A stretch of 64,000 nucleotides of DNA. Source: Phaeodactylum tricornutum CCAP 1055/1 (taxonomy: Eukaryota; Bacillariophyta; Bacillariophyceae; Surirellales; Neidiaceae). Position numbers and translations under genes: made by a program. Below the pieces are notes generated by a model. It worked only from the letters and a program-made list of their open reading frames with translations, made no database searches and was not told the origin of the DNA. Location of the stretch: assembly GCF_000150955.2 (NCBI RefSeq), contig NC_011690.1, positions 186,001 to 250,000 of the forward strand, given 5' to 3'. Below are positions 18,646 to 29,491 of the stretch, one piece after another (within the stretch, counting starts at the first letter, position 1; each line of letters starts with the position of its first letter).

Positions 18646-20515
18646 ATGCAGGGTCTTCGTGAGGGAAATGTGCTTCAGCCATCGCATTTCGTCAATAAAA
18701 TGAACTTGGGGAATTTGCGAAAAAGCCTGCGATGGGCAGGCCCTACCCCGACCGAGCGTACCGAAGCTCTGCAGGAACGCTTGGAGGAGCTGTTGGTATT
18801 CGAACTACACAAGGACGGCGGTTCGCAATATCTTACACTCAGTGTTCGAGGCCTCTATCGGCACGTTCTCAGCGCCATTACGAATCGCAAAGACCAGATC
18901 AACGTCGACCTGGAGGAGATACCCAAAATGCCGAATGCCACGAGTAATGATCATCGACAGACTCTGCATGATTTAGTAACGTCACCGTATCCCCTGGGAC
19001 TAGCAAATATCACTGGTGAAGAAGCGTCAGAAACTCAGGTAGCCCAGAGAAGAGTGACTTTTCAAGCTCCGTCGTTCCCAAAGCCTTCGAAACCAAAGCG
19101 CAACCGCAGCATTTCAATCGATACGACCGGTAAGGACCCAGCACGTCAGAGGAGCTCAGAAATCACTTATCGAGAGCGTCTTGGCGGTTATCTCCATCCT
19201 CGGGACATGAGGCGCTTGGTGACGCCCTTTTCGGCATCCAACGAGCCTGCGCTTCTCGTCCGACGACACGTCATGTTGCTTAACTTTGACCCACTTAGGG
19301 CGATCATTCTGCGAGATCGACTGTTGGTGCTGGTACCGGACGGAGCAGATTCTTTGTTGGTGAAAGTGGAGCGACGCGTGCGCGGCGGCGCAGCAGAGGT
19401 CGAAGACTCAATTTTCGGAGGAGGATCGAGCGTGAACTCTGCAAGTGACGAGAAAGATATTGGTGATAATCTGCATTCAAACAACTCCCGCTCCTCGGAC
19501 GAAAAGCAGAGAAAAGCAAAAAAATCGTTGCTCAGCAAGATCATAGGGCGCCATTCGTCAAAATCTGATGACTGCGACCCCATTTCGAGCGAATCTGGAA
19601 AAGCGTTTGAAGCGTCACAGTCCACGCCGTCAGAAACGACAGAGTTAGAAGACGCTGCTGATAGTGAAGAAGACGACTCACAGGATGCGGACGAATGGGA
19701 CGAGATGGAAGGCCGGGAATGGATTGATCTGCCTTTCGAACTGCAGTGCGCTGATGCATGTTTGAATATCGTTTGTGAGCTGCTTACTGATGATACAAAG
19801 GAATTGCAAGAAGCCACTGTCGGCTACATTCATCGTATCATCACCGACCATGGAGTTAGTGATGACCCCCTGACAATAATCCGTGCCATTAAGGATGCAA
19901 CCCGAGAGATGAACGCCCGTGTGAAGGGTTTTGTCCAGTCAATGAATAGAATACTGGACGAAGATGAGGACATGGTACGTCTAGACTTCGGCTCGACTGA
20001 ATGTCGGATTTGACGATACTGACAAACTTATATGTTTGTATACATCACAGGCCTTGATGAATTTATCTCGATTGCTTACCCATCCGGAGCGGTTTATTCA
20101 ACCAGTTCCACAAAGCGTCCTCGAGGAGGAGTCTGATGAGTCTGAACTACTTTTGGAGTCCCACCTACAAACTTCCTTGACATTAATGAATTCCTTAGAT
20201 TTGATACAAGGCCAAATTGATACGGCTGCCGAGCTTGTTGACCAGAAATTAGACTCTGCGAGGAACAAGATTTTGTTCGCCAACATGTTGATAAGCGTGT
20301 TGTCGCTTTGCGTAGCGTCCGTCTCATTGGTTGGGTCTCTATTTGGAATGAATCTTTTGAATTATCTGGAGGATGACCCCAACGCATTCCGTCAAGTAAC
20401 GTACGGGGGACTAGCCGGAGGTGTTGCTTTAGGCATGCTCATCATGCTCGTGTTGATATACTCAGGGACAATCCCTAGATTTCGGCTAACTTCGAGTGAT
20501 CCCGCGAATTTGTAA
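18646..20515 (+). CDS. CorA/Mrs2-type magnesium transporter (copy 1)
   Basis: Two-TM-GxN family ion transporter. Exons 18646-19974 and 20051-20515 are joined over a 76-nt intron (GTACGT...TCACAG), giving about 597 residues; the junction reads DEDM-ALMNLSRLLTHP, the same as the intron-free copy 2. The N-terminal cytosolic part has YRERLGGYLHPRDMRRL and RRHVMLLNFDPLRAIILRDRLLVL, then an acidic insertion (about 280-370), WIDLPFELQCADACL, and a long helix. The C-terminus has TM1 ending in the GMN selectivity motif (SLFGMNLL), a short acidic loop and TM2. It is probably a Mg2+ channel of an organelle or plasma membrane; location is not clear because no strong targeting signal is seen. ATG 18646 is the first; ATG 18700 is an alternative start. 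Confidence 0.9.
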
Positions 20516-20562
20516 TTGACTCGTGCTCCTTGTGGGTAGCCAAAGACGGAAATAGGTCAGCA

Positions 20563-21851
20563 TTACGGTACCATGGCTAATTTCGTGTAAACACAAATCG
20601 TTTTCAACTTCATATTGACAACATTTTGTTCCATCCAACAAACATCAAATCCAGCTTTGTAAAGGCTTTTTCCGACACTGAAGCCATTCAAGTTACGAGG
20701 CAAAAAATAAGCAATGTTCTTTTCGTCGGGGCATGCTGCTTGAGTTGCCGCCATCAAGATGTCATCACCATCGATTTCTTTTCCCAAATGGATACAGCTG
20801 AGACTATATCCCTGACGTCCTAACTTTCCATAGTCCATTCCGGGGATCCCCAAGGAGGTGAAAGAAAAATGGCGTCGAGCTTTTCTGGAAGAAGCTCGAC
20901 ACCTCCGTATCGGTAGCCGTGATAGTCGGCAGAAAATCTTTTTCCGTGGACTGGACTTTCTTTCGTCGACAGATGTTGAAGACAGCTAGCTAGTGCCCCG
21001 CTCTTGTATCTCGCCAAGACGTCCATGGCATCCGCCAAAATGAAAACAATCTTTTCTCTCGGTATGTCGTAGACGAGGCAGTTGTTTGCAGCAAAGCAAA
21101 GCCGCGATTCATCAATATCGACGCAAATCACTAATGATACTTCTGGTCGTAGAGCAAATGCAATGGAATTTCCACCTACGCCGGCAAAGGCGTCTAGCAC
21201 AATTGCTTTGTCGTCGTGATGTCCGTGAAACATTTTCTGTGCAATATGATTCGCAATTATTTCGGGAGTGACCGAGAACCAACCGTCCCTATCAAGTTTG
21301 CAGCCTTTATCAAACTTTGTGAAGAGTCGCTTCCGTTGGGCCCAGTATTTATCAGCGACCTCCGTTTGCCTATACGGGTTGCAGATGCCATCTCCGCAGT
21401 CGCCGTTGGCTAGCAGAGAAAAGTGCTCGTTACTGGACACGTCTAGTGGCTTATCGGCCGAGCCGGTTCTTCGAATACGGATTGATGGTTTCAGTGATCG
21501 CTCCTCTATTCTAGGAGCGGAAAGCACCGTGACTTTAGAGGTTGTGTCGGCTTGTGAGTTAAATGGAACGCCTGCTCTCTGATCGACAATATAGGCATTT
21601 TGCGTTGGCGTTGAAATCCGGTGAGCCAAATCTTTCTCGGAAAGGATGTGAGCATCACTCTCGCATTCCGTCAAAGAGTCAGAAGCATGCAGCTGCTGAT
21701 AATTGTCAGAAAGGTAAGAGCGGGTAATCCAGAGACAGAAATCGTAGTTTCCATCTTTCGAAGACTTGCAATCATTGATCCAATACTTCTCCTTTTCATG
21801 CCGCTTTTTGTGACCTTGGTTCTGATTGTGCCGTTTCCTCTTACGTCCCAT
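20563..21851 (-). CDS. Trimethylguanosine synthase (TGS1-like), with an apparent frameshift
   Basis: SAM-dependent enzyme that hypermethylates the m7G cap of snRNA/snoRNA to m2,2,7G. The first frame (21851-20820) has a basic N-terminus (MGRKRKRHNQNQ), a variable region, then KYWAQRKRLFTKFDKGCKLDRDGWFSVTPE in two blocks, DAFAGVGGNSIAFAL (SAM loop), ICVDIDESRL and the catalytic FLSPPWG, and stops 7 codons later. The rest of the domain continues in another frame (to 20563): DEKNIAYFLPRN and MEQNVVNMKLKT, which match VYFLPRN and VEQNFLNNKLKT of human TGS1. The switch needs one extra base between about 20822 and 20850, next to GGGG and CCCC runs. No intron of reasonable size fits. Either the assembly lacks a base or the gene is damaged. 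It is convergent with CorA copy 1 and divergent from copy 2. Confidence 0.85.
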
Positions 21852-22252
21852 GACTTCGAAAGATATAAAAACGAGAAATTGTACCGATTGGTGCGTTCGC
21901 CACAGTGGACTTCACCGGAACGGAGAGTGACGAGGCTGATCTAACAGGAAAGGATGGTTTGCTCGTCCTCTGTGGACCCATTTTGGATCGGTTGGCAGAA
22001 ACTCACAGTCAAGCAAGACACGATGAGAGTGCCCAGCGAATAGTAGGCTTACGTGAAAAGTCGCAATAAGATAAAAAGCTCCAATCAAAAGTTTCAAGCC
22101 ACCCATCCAAGATACATCCGTTCGGATTTTCGGAGAAATCGCTTGGCAAACGTTTCGAAAAAACTGCCATCTCCCGGCGTCGTCGATTGCTATTACATCA
22201 AATCGCACTATACTGAATTAATGTCAGAACATGTCTTACGGTGAACAACATC

Positions 22253-24196
22253 ATGAAGTCTCGATCGCAAGGCACCCCTAGTCGGCTATCCCTTGGAATG
22301 TTAAAACTGGCAAGTCTCGGAGCCAATCAGTGGTCGGGAACCGCTGGTGGCGATTCTCTGGTTCGCACGAGTGTCTCGCAAGCTAGGCTGGATGAACTGC
22401 TGGTACTCGAGCTTCGAAAAGACGGGTGAGTCATCAACACTACCTATACGATAGTCCTGACACACGTTTTCTTACTGCATTGCGTTCGGCGTTGTTGTGG
22501 CAGTGGGCGAGGGTACCTTACCTTCAGTATACGAGGTCTCTACAAATTCGTGCTTACCTCCATCACCAATCCCCACCATTCATTACAGGAGAATATCAGG
22601 CCCACAGTTTCTCCGCCCGTCACGGTGACGGAACCTTCGATACATGACGCAGAGGAAGAAAATTCGGAAAATGCTGGCAGCGGCTCAATCGTTGCAGATG
22701 AGGACGAGCAGGTTACGTTCGCAGTACCAACCGAGACCATTCCGCCGGACGCTGCAGAGGAAGCTCAGGATTCCAGACGTGCCGAAATTGTGGAATCAAA
22801 GCCAGTCGTTATGTTAAAAGATATGAAAAGATGCAACAGGGCATCCATATCAGGAATGCAGCCAAATAAAGTCACCGAAGATGGAGGAACGACGGATGAA
22901 CAAGTGGCGGGCGAAGGAGAGATGACGTACAGAGATCGGTTGGGTGGGTACCTACACCCGCGCGATATGAGGAAGCTGACTGCTCCTTTCTCAGCATCTG
23001 TCGAACCCGAGCTTATGGTGCGGCGTCACGTAGTGCTTCTAAACTTTGATCCGTTTCGGGCAATTATTTTGCGCGACCGGCTTCTTATTCTCGTTCCCGA
23101 CGGAGCGGATTCAATCCTGGTTCAGTTGGAACAGCGGGTACGCGGGGGAACGGCGGAATTAGAGAATTCCGTTTTTGGAGCAAGATCGGAGCATGTGCAT
23201 ATCTCTGATCCTAAGGAGACACGACCAACTAGTGGATTCGTCAACATTTTTGACAAGCTCGTTCGCAAGCCGACTGGTTCCGATGACCACGGCGTCAGCT
23301 CCACCAGCAAAAGTTCCGACAGACAAAATACGTTGCAAACTGTGGGACGACGGCTAAATTTGTCTTCTATCAAGAAACCCGTGGCCAATAGTCAACAGAG
23401 TTATATGGCAAAAATTTCAAAGAATAGCGATGATTGGAAGCTGCCTACTGTTTACGACTTTGGCGATGAGTGGAACGAAATCCACGGACGCGCTTGGATC
23501 GATATTCCATTTGAACTTCAATGTATTGATGCCTGCCTCTACTCAGTATGCGAGATCCTTACGAACGACACAACCTCCATTCAAGAGGTGGCGAAGGACT
23601 ATATCGAGGACATATTGTCTGGTCGTTTTGGTTTAATGGAGGATCCGCTCATGGCTATTCGACATATCAAAGATGCAATTCGGGAAATGCGTTCCCGAGT
23701 AAATAGTTTTGTCAAGGCACTCGATAGAATCCTTGACAATGACGAGAATATGGCTTTAATGAACCTTTCTCGTCTCCTGACGCATCCTGACCGTTTTCTT
23801 CAATCTACCTCTTCTGCCATTCTTGAAGAAGAGGCTGATGAGGTAGAGCTGGTACTTGAAGAAAAGCAATCGAGCGGTTTCACACTGCAAAATGCGCTGC
23901 GGTTGGTAGATGGCCAGGTTGATACGGCTTCCGATCTACTTGACCAAAAGCAAGATGCCATTCGGAATAGGCTTTTGTTCGCAAACATGATCATTAGTGT
24001 GTTCTCGCTCTGTGTTGCGTCGGCATCCTTTGTAGGGTCTATCTTTGGAATGAACGTGCCGATCTTTTTGGAAGAAAATTCAAACGCCTTTCGACAGATC
24101 ACAATAAGTACGATTACAGGTGCCCTGTTTCTCGGTGTTTCGATAATGTCTGCCCTCATTTGGACTGGAACAATTCCACGAGCTCGATTGGGTTAA
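22253..24196 (+). CDS. CorA/Mrs2-type magnesium transporter (copy 2)
   Basis: Paralogue of the gene at 18646-20515. Exons 22253-22425 and 22504-24196 are joined over a 78-nt intron (GTGAGT...GTGGCAG) and give 621 residues. The junction yields RKDGGRGYLTFSIRGLYKFVLTSIT, which aligns with HKDGGSQYLTLSVRGLYRHVLSAIT of copy 1; without the splice the first 100 residues are lost. Shared blocks follow: YRDRLGGYLHPRDMRKLTAPFSA, VVLLNFDPFRAIILRDRLL, WIDIPFELQCIDACL, ALMNLSRLLTHPDRF, and TM1 with the GMN motif (IFGMNV), then TM2. The intron position differs from copy 1: copy 2 has an early intron and no late one. Likely a Mg2+ transporter; membrane not known. The start is the first ATG. Confidence 0.9.
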
Positions 24197-24284
24197 GGAT
24201 CACCTTAGAGGGTGCGAACAGGTTTAAAATTTAGCAAAGATACATTATAGTAGTCCGCATGTCGGGCCCATCAAGTGTCGGGTT

Positions 24285-25641
24285 TTACTTTAAGAAAAGA
24301 TAACTCAGCTCTCTCACTCCCTCGTATTTTACTGATGATGACGCGACTTCGAAACCCGAACGAGTAACCAGCTCTATTGCCGCCTTCAATCTGGTCTCAT
24401 GAGGAATCAAATCATGAAGCATAATTGTGAGTTCAAATACAACAAAGATCGACCAAAGGATGGGCTACAATACTATCCAATATGCTTCATACTTACAGAA
24501 AATTGTTCTGTAGTTTGTTTTTCCCAAATTGTAGTGATTGTCCACCCCATATTGTTGCCGGAGAAATGAGTGTCAGACAAAACTCTGTCCCTTTTGGTCC
24601 CGATGAGACTATTTTGGCCATACCATCCCACGCATAGCCGTTGAGCAGAAAGATCTTGACAAGCTGATCAAAGGCGTCAATAACTTGATTTGCACAGATA
24701 CATTGATGCGGGTTCAGTTGAATTGAAGACACAGCTCCTGCGTCAGTCAAGATGAATTATGACGTACCTGCACTTGGGCGACTCCCCGCATTGATCAAGG
24801 GTATCTCGGACTTGGTGGAACCGTACAGGTCTTCGAAACGATCAAGGATAGCCGCACCGACCCGCCTACTGTGTTCTGGTACTAATTGATCATTGGTGAT
24901 GTCCGGATTGCGGCGAACAATCTTGGAAACAAATTGCTGGGGTTCGCCTACGCTCACGTCAACTGGTTGCATTTCTTCATACACCATCAATGGGCTCTGC
25001 GTTAATTCTCTGTTTATGGTAAGATACTGAGCAAAGCTAATGAAATCAAAGTAATAAGGATCCGTCAAATCTCCCTGCTGTACCAGGCCATAGCCAAGGT
25101 TCTTTATGTATGGTTCGTACTCGGCTGATCGAATAATGAAGAAGTCTCGCTGAAACTGTTCCATTGGCACACAATCCAAGTCATCTAATACGTTGTATGA
25201 CGATCTCATTAGCATGACAGCAAAATCTTTATCGAGTTTTGGGCGTAATATTTTCGTTGGCTTTGGTCGTAGAGTGCGTTGAATCCTGGCGCCGACGTTG
25301 TCGGCTTCGCCTTGAGTTATAGGCTGTGCAGCAAGTACTCCTGCCGGTAGAAAAATTGTGTAACCTACAAGCGCAGGCAGCATTGTTAATTCATGACATA
25401 GCGTCCTTCTGGTTATTTTTGTCAAGCCAATGTTCGAACCCTCGCTATCAGCCTGAGTGTTGCGGGGTGCGAGAAACAAAAGCGACGAGCTTTGATCGAT
25501 TTTTCTACCGTTGTTAGCCAATGGCTTTAACAACGCGTCGCTATGCCATGTCAGTAAAACAAATATTGTGACCAAGACCGTAAGTCGCTTGCCTGTGCTC
25601 ATCTTTCTCAGCCGCTCTCTCCATCCACTGGCAATTTTCAT
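24285..25641 (-). CDS. Predicted thylakoid-lumen protein, function unknown
   Basis: A secreted-to-plastid protein with three inferred exons: 25641-24768, 24683-24497 and 24390-24285 (388 residues). The N-terminus has a hydrophobic signal (LTVLVTIFVLLTW) with cleavage near SDALLKP, then a second targeting domain with twin Arg (TRRTLCHEL), a hydrophobic run and an AxA-like site (GVLAAQP), the pattern of Tat-dependent lumen import. The mature part has LDDLDCVPMEQFQRDFFIIRSAEYEPYIKN in two pieces and ends GVRELSYLFLK. Splicing: the donor GTACGT at 24767 precedes an in-frame TAA; the acceptor may be at 24684 (84-nt intron, preferred by size) or at 24738 (30 nt). Intron 2 (24391-24496, GTAAGT...GACCAG) extends the end. 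I do not recognise the family. Confidence 0.7.
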
Positions 25642-26286
25642 TACGCTTATCAATGCTCGGTATGGGCAATAATTATCTTATCACAATTCACCTAAATTTT
25701 CCAAAATACTCATCGCGAACGCAAGAAATAATAGCACAAGAAGCTATATTTTCTGGTGGCTCCGTTTCTCTTTTTTTCCTTCACTTTTTTCGGGATTTTT
25801 GCTCTCCTCACCGTTGTTAAAAAAGCAAAAATCTGTCGATTGTATGTTGTTGCTATACAACTCGCTATTAGTTTTGGAGGCATAGTAACAATTCGCCAAT
25901 CATACAGGTCACCTTTGATAGCAGTAAGGTAGTCATCAAATAATTTGGCTATTGTGGGTCCTTTCGAGAGAAAAATTTTGGTGCCCCAGGACGCGGGATC
26001 TACAACTTCTATAACTGTAACTTGTCTAACAGTGGGAAGGATTCTACATGCCAGACGTCATACAACGAAGCACTCTTACAGCACGCGAAACCATCCTTTA
26101 GTGTCCGTAAGCTGAATATTTCTGTTTCAGTTGTCTTGGATGTTATTATTCCTTTAAATGGGAAAGTATTGCTTTCGGCCGTAGTTGTGGCTGGGAGCAC
26201 ATGCTTTTGTTATTGTGTTATAATCAGAGGAACAAGTGGTGTGGATTGCATTCTACACCAGAAATTGGCAGTGAAGTCGCTACCAC
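25642..26286. other. AT-rich intergenic region
   Basis: The gap between the lumen-protein start and the stop of the next minus-strand gene is AT-rich with T and A runs near 25770-25830. Frames around 26022-26333 are antisense or non-coding. No gene or RNA is recognised. Confidence 0.4.
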
Positions 26287-27900
26287 CTACATCATTTCTA
26301 TTTTCACATCGCCTTCCGGCAGCTTTCCATTGACAAGACTTGGTGGCGCGTTTGGTGGCGTAACTTTCAAAACACGGTATCCATTCTCAGGAATGAAGTA
26401 CAAAGCCCCATCCTTTCCGACGTGGCCTCCTTGCCATTTGTCCTTGTGCACCGGCATCTGCCCGATTAATTGTATCGGATTCTCTCCAACTATGTCTGGA
26501 CTAGTAAAGATACGCAAAACATGGTGTCCGGACGCAGGTATGCAGTATATGCAATCGTCCCGACCCAAAATACCACCTTGCCACTTATTCTTCAAAGTTC
26601 CCACAAACCCAAAAGTTGTGCACTCTTCAGTCTGTGTATCAATCTTGAGTACGGAGGACGTATCGCATGCAGGACAGTAAATATTGCCATCTGCCCCTAT
26701 GGCCCCACCGAGCCATTTGTAATTTATTCTGATGTCTTTGTCGTATTCGGCGCGTTTGATTGGCAGTTCCGAGCATGGGTCCTCTTTGTGATCGTCGGGA
26801 TTGGTGTTGATAACCAACACTGAATCGGGTGCGTGTGAGGGATGCGCGTATATCTTTCCATTTGTCTTGACTCCACCATGCCAGTTGTATCCTGCACATC
26901 CGTAATCGGGGCCAACAAGTGATGCGGTATCAGATTCGCAGTCGATTCGTAAAACGGCGCAACTGCGATAGCATACTCCATAAACAGCATTATCTTCCCC
27001 AAGAATACCACCGTACCACTTGTTTGCCAATTCAATTCGAAAGTTCGGGTATTTGTCAGGATTGTACTCGATTGGTATCAGCGAAGTAGTCTTCATTCGT
27101 AAGTCGACCCGGAGCACTCTTTGGGCATTGGATGGAATACAGTAGATTGCCGTCTTTTCTCTATTCATCCCAGCACCGTGCCACTGCCACCGCATATCCT
27201 TAGGGTGTTCATCTGGAAGAGGAATCAATTGGACAACCTCGCCAGAAGCTGGACGTCGTCCCCAGAAAGCATCCACGTCAACGCAGAGTACAGAGTCCGC
27301 CCATGCCGGAATCGCCCAGAGATAGCCATCTGCGAAAATTCCACGCAACCATTTGTAAGTTGTTTTTGCTGCATCCTCCGGTAATGGAATTGTGGTCATC
27401 TTGTATTTATCACCATCGGGGTACAAGCACATGACGGCTTTTGCACTCGCTGGAATGCCGTAAATGCAACCATCCGTAGCATCGTACGCACCACCGAGAT
27501 GCTTGTGCGTCCCGGGCATCAAGCATGCTTGCTCGTTGTTTTCCGACGGATAAAAGGACGCTGCCTCCATAGTACTCGCTCGAACTGGGAGGTGAAGATA
27601 GGAGGGATCCAGAACTTGCTTTGCAAACGTATCAACGGCTATTTTCCATTCCTCGGTCTTATGTCTTCGTTTGATCTGTTTCGTTTCTGGAGCTTGTTCT
27701 GGTTCACTTCTCTTCTCTTGTTTCGGGGTCGACGCCGCGAGACCCATGGCAGGAAGCCTGATCCTTTGATCTGAGCGTAGCTGGAATGAAGTGCTCGGAT
27801 TAAGCAAGGAAAAAATTACAGCGATTGTTCTGGGGTAGCGAAGAAAGACGCAGTAGGCTTCAAAAAATAGGTTGTTGCTTCGCCGTCTTCTACTAGGCAT
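26287..27900 (-). CDS. Repeat-built beta-propeller-like protein, function unknown
   Basis: A 537-residue protein made of about eight repeats of roughly 45-50 residues with the pattern K-W/Y-x-GG-x-x-G-x-D-x-x-IY-x-x-P-x-x-A-x-x-VL-x-ID. Clear copies are KHLGGAYDATDGCIYGIPASA, KWLRGIFADGYLWAIP, KWYGGILGEDNAVYGVC, KWLGGAIGADGNIYCPAC, KWQGGILGRDDCIYCIPASG and KWQGGHVGKDGALYFIPENG. Such repeats are typical of a six- to eight-bladed propeller. The N-terminus from the first ATG (MPSRRRRSNN) has a hydrophobic stretch followed by STSFQLR, which could be a diatom plastid presequence; a second possible start further in (MGLAAS) would give an N-myristoylation motif. No catalytic residues are identified; a binding or scaffold role is inference. 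Confidence 0.75.
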   Translation of the reverse strand: MPSRRRRSNNLFFEAYCVFLRYPRTIAVIFSLLNPSTSFQLRSDQRIRLPAMGLAASTPKQEKRSEPEQAPETKQIKRRHKTEEWKIAVDTFAKQVLDPSYLHLPVRASTMEAASFYPSENNEQACLMPGTHKHLGGAYDATDGCIYGIPASAKAVMCLYPDGDKYKMTTIPLPEDAAKTTYKWLRGIFADGYLWAIPAWADSVLCVDVDAFWGRRPASGEVVQLIPLPDEHPKDMRWQWHGAGMNREKTAIYCIPSNAQRVLRVDLRMKTTSLIPIEYNPDKYPNFRIELANKWYGGILGEDNAVYGVCYRSCAVLRIDCESDTASLVGPDYGCAGYNWHGGVKTNGKIYAHPSHAPDSVLVINTNPDDHKEDPCSELPIKRAEYDKDIRINYKWLGGAIGADGNIYCPACDTSSVLKIDTQTEECTTFGFVGTLKNKWQGGILGRDDCIYCIPASGHHVLRIFTSPDIVGENPIQLIGQMPVHKDKWQGGHVGKDGALYFIPENGYRVLKVTPPNAPPSLVNGKLPEGDVKIEMM

Positions 27901-28136
27901 GAGAAAATAAAGCTTTGGCAAGCGTGTAGAAGTAGCTTGCTGCTTACAATGGTGGCCAGACGGCAATTGTCGCGATCAGATAAACAAACATGTAAACATG
28001 TAAGCCATTGCTGAATGTGAAATGTACGAGGAAACAAACTTGTTTCCTGTTGTCGATTTCGAGGTGAGGATTTTACACTAGTGGTGCTGGAGTGCAGTCA
28101 GAGTGACAAGATACTATTAACAGCGACAAAAAAGTG

Positions 28137-28240
28137 CGACAACGGCAGGACTCGAACCTACGCGGAGAAACTCCAATGGATGTCAAGAATGCACATGGCT
28201 AATTTCGAGTCCATCGCCTTAACCGCTCGGCCACGTTGTC
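28137..28240 (-). tRNA. tRNA-Ser (CGA) with a 22-nt intron
   Basis: Type II (long variable arm) tRNA on the minus strand. The acceptor stem GACAACG pairs with CGTTGTC, discriminator base G. The A box (TGGCCGAGCGG) and B box (GGTTCGAGTCC) are present. The anticodon stem ATGGA/TCCAT closes over a loop with anticodon CGA (reads UCG). A 22-nt intron at 28182-28203 interrupts the loop one base 3' of the anticodon, the canonical position. The variable arm TGGAGTTTCTCCG fits serine. A run of T follows the 3' end (28128-28132 on the plus strand as A), a Pol III terminator. Confidence 0.95.
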
Positions 28241-28453
28241 TCGTGCACACTTATGGTTTCGTCTAATATAAATTTAGCACTTTGTTTCGAGTGGAGCACA
28301 CTGAGCAAAAGGCTGTCGAATTTGGGGGGCTTCGCCATTCCACGCAATGGTATCACGGCATTCACAGCCAACACAAATGCCAAACTTGACTGTGAGATAA
28401 TTACACATCAACGACAACCGATGTACAAACCAATCTCTAAGAGAGAATTTTCT

Positions 28454-29491
28454 ATGCATGCATTCCGGCCCCCATGGTTGCTGATGCCAATGATTGCCGT
28501 CCTGTGTTCTAGAGTCCACTCGTTTAGCCACGCTTTTCCAGTGCACGGCTTTCGCCAACTAGTATTTTGTAGTCACTGTCAGTTGGCGTTCGCAAAAACG
28601 TCTGGCGGAGAAATCACGGATTCATACCACGGGATCTCATGCAATATGGGAACAATATCAGTACGACGAATGCTACCTAACGCCACAATATTAGAGTTCG
28701 ATATAGCCTACAAGCTCTACCGCCCATCGTCGCTGTCATCTCGTCAAGCGGCTCCAATCGTTGCCTTACACGGAGGACCGTCAGTGCCATCAAATTACTT
28801 ACTTCCTTTGGTACGGATTGTTCCGTACCGATCCATATTATTCTACGATCAGCTCGGGTGCGGTACCAGCGACGAGCCGAAGGCCGATGACGGTATTTAT
28901 TCAGTAGGTAACGCAGTCGGCGATCTCGAAGTATTACTGAAGCATCTTGGTGTCCGGCGATTTCACTTGTACGGACAATCCTTTGGTGGCATTCTGGCGT
29001 ATGAATTCTTGAAACGCCAAGCGAGCAAAGAAGTGGACGACGGTATCGCCGGGGAAGGATGCCGATCAGTAATTTTATCGTCCACTCCGACGAACGTGAT
29101 GCAGATCGAAGACGAAGCCCGAAGCCTGGTCGAGAAACTGGACAGTCCAGATTTGTTCCGCGAAACGCACCAGCGTCGGATCTCTCCAATGCCACAGGCT
29201 TTGACGGACGCGTACGCCTATGCGGGAACGGCGTGGAGGGGTACCGGAGCGATTGCCGACTATAAGGCGACACCTCCATCAGCAAACAGTCGCAAACTAC
29301 GAAGCGCGTTAGTACTGCGGGGAGAACACGATTTTGTCACTGAAGTATGTGTGGCAGATTGGAAACGTTCGCTGTGGAATACGCCGTATGTACGGGAACG
29401 AGTTCTCGATGGTTGTAGCCACCACGGATTGCTCGAGAATGGACCCTTGTATGGAGAGATTGTCGACTCCTTTTTTACCGAATACGATTGA
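28454..29491 (+). CDS. Proline iminopeptidase-like alpha/beta hydrolase
   Basis: Serine hydrolase of the S33 / proline iminopeptidase type, which removes N-terminal Pro from peptides. Motifs: oxyanion HGGPSVPSNYLLPL, FYDQLGCGTSDEP (DQxGxGxS), the nucleophile elbow GQSFGG, the acid in RGEHDFVT and the His in SHHGLLENG. The cap domain between elbow and acid is short. With the ATG at 28454 the protein has 345 residues and begins with a signal peptide and a diatom plastid-like motif (LMPMIAVLCSRVHSF, then HAFPVHGF). Longer starts at 28253 and 28421 are possible but would place coding sequence within 13 bases of the tRNA and over a recurrent TGACTGTGA motif (28387), so they are disfavoured. Plastid targeting is inferred. 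Confidence 0.82.
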   Translation: MHAFRPPWLLMPMIAVLCSRVHSFSHAFPVHGFRQLVFCSHCQLAFAKTSGGEITDSYHGISCNMGTISVRRMLPNATILEFDIAYKLYRPSSLSSRQAAPIVALHGGPSVPSNYLLPLVRIVPYRSILFYDQLGCGTSDEPKADDGIYSVGNAVGDLEVLLKHLGVRRFHLYGQSFGGILAYEFLKRQASKEVDDGIAGEGCRSVILSSTPTNVMQIEDEARSLVEKLDSPDLFRETHQRRISPMPQALTDAYAYAGTAWRGTGAIADYKATPPSANSRKLRSALVLRGEHDFVTEVCVADWKRSLWNTPYVRERVLDGCSHHGLLENGPLYGEIVDSFFTEYD

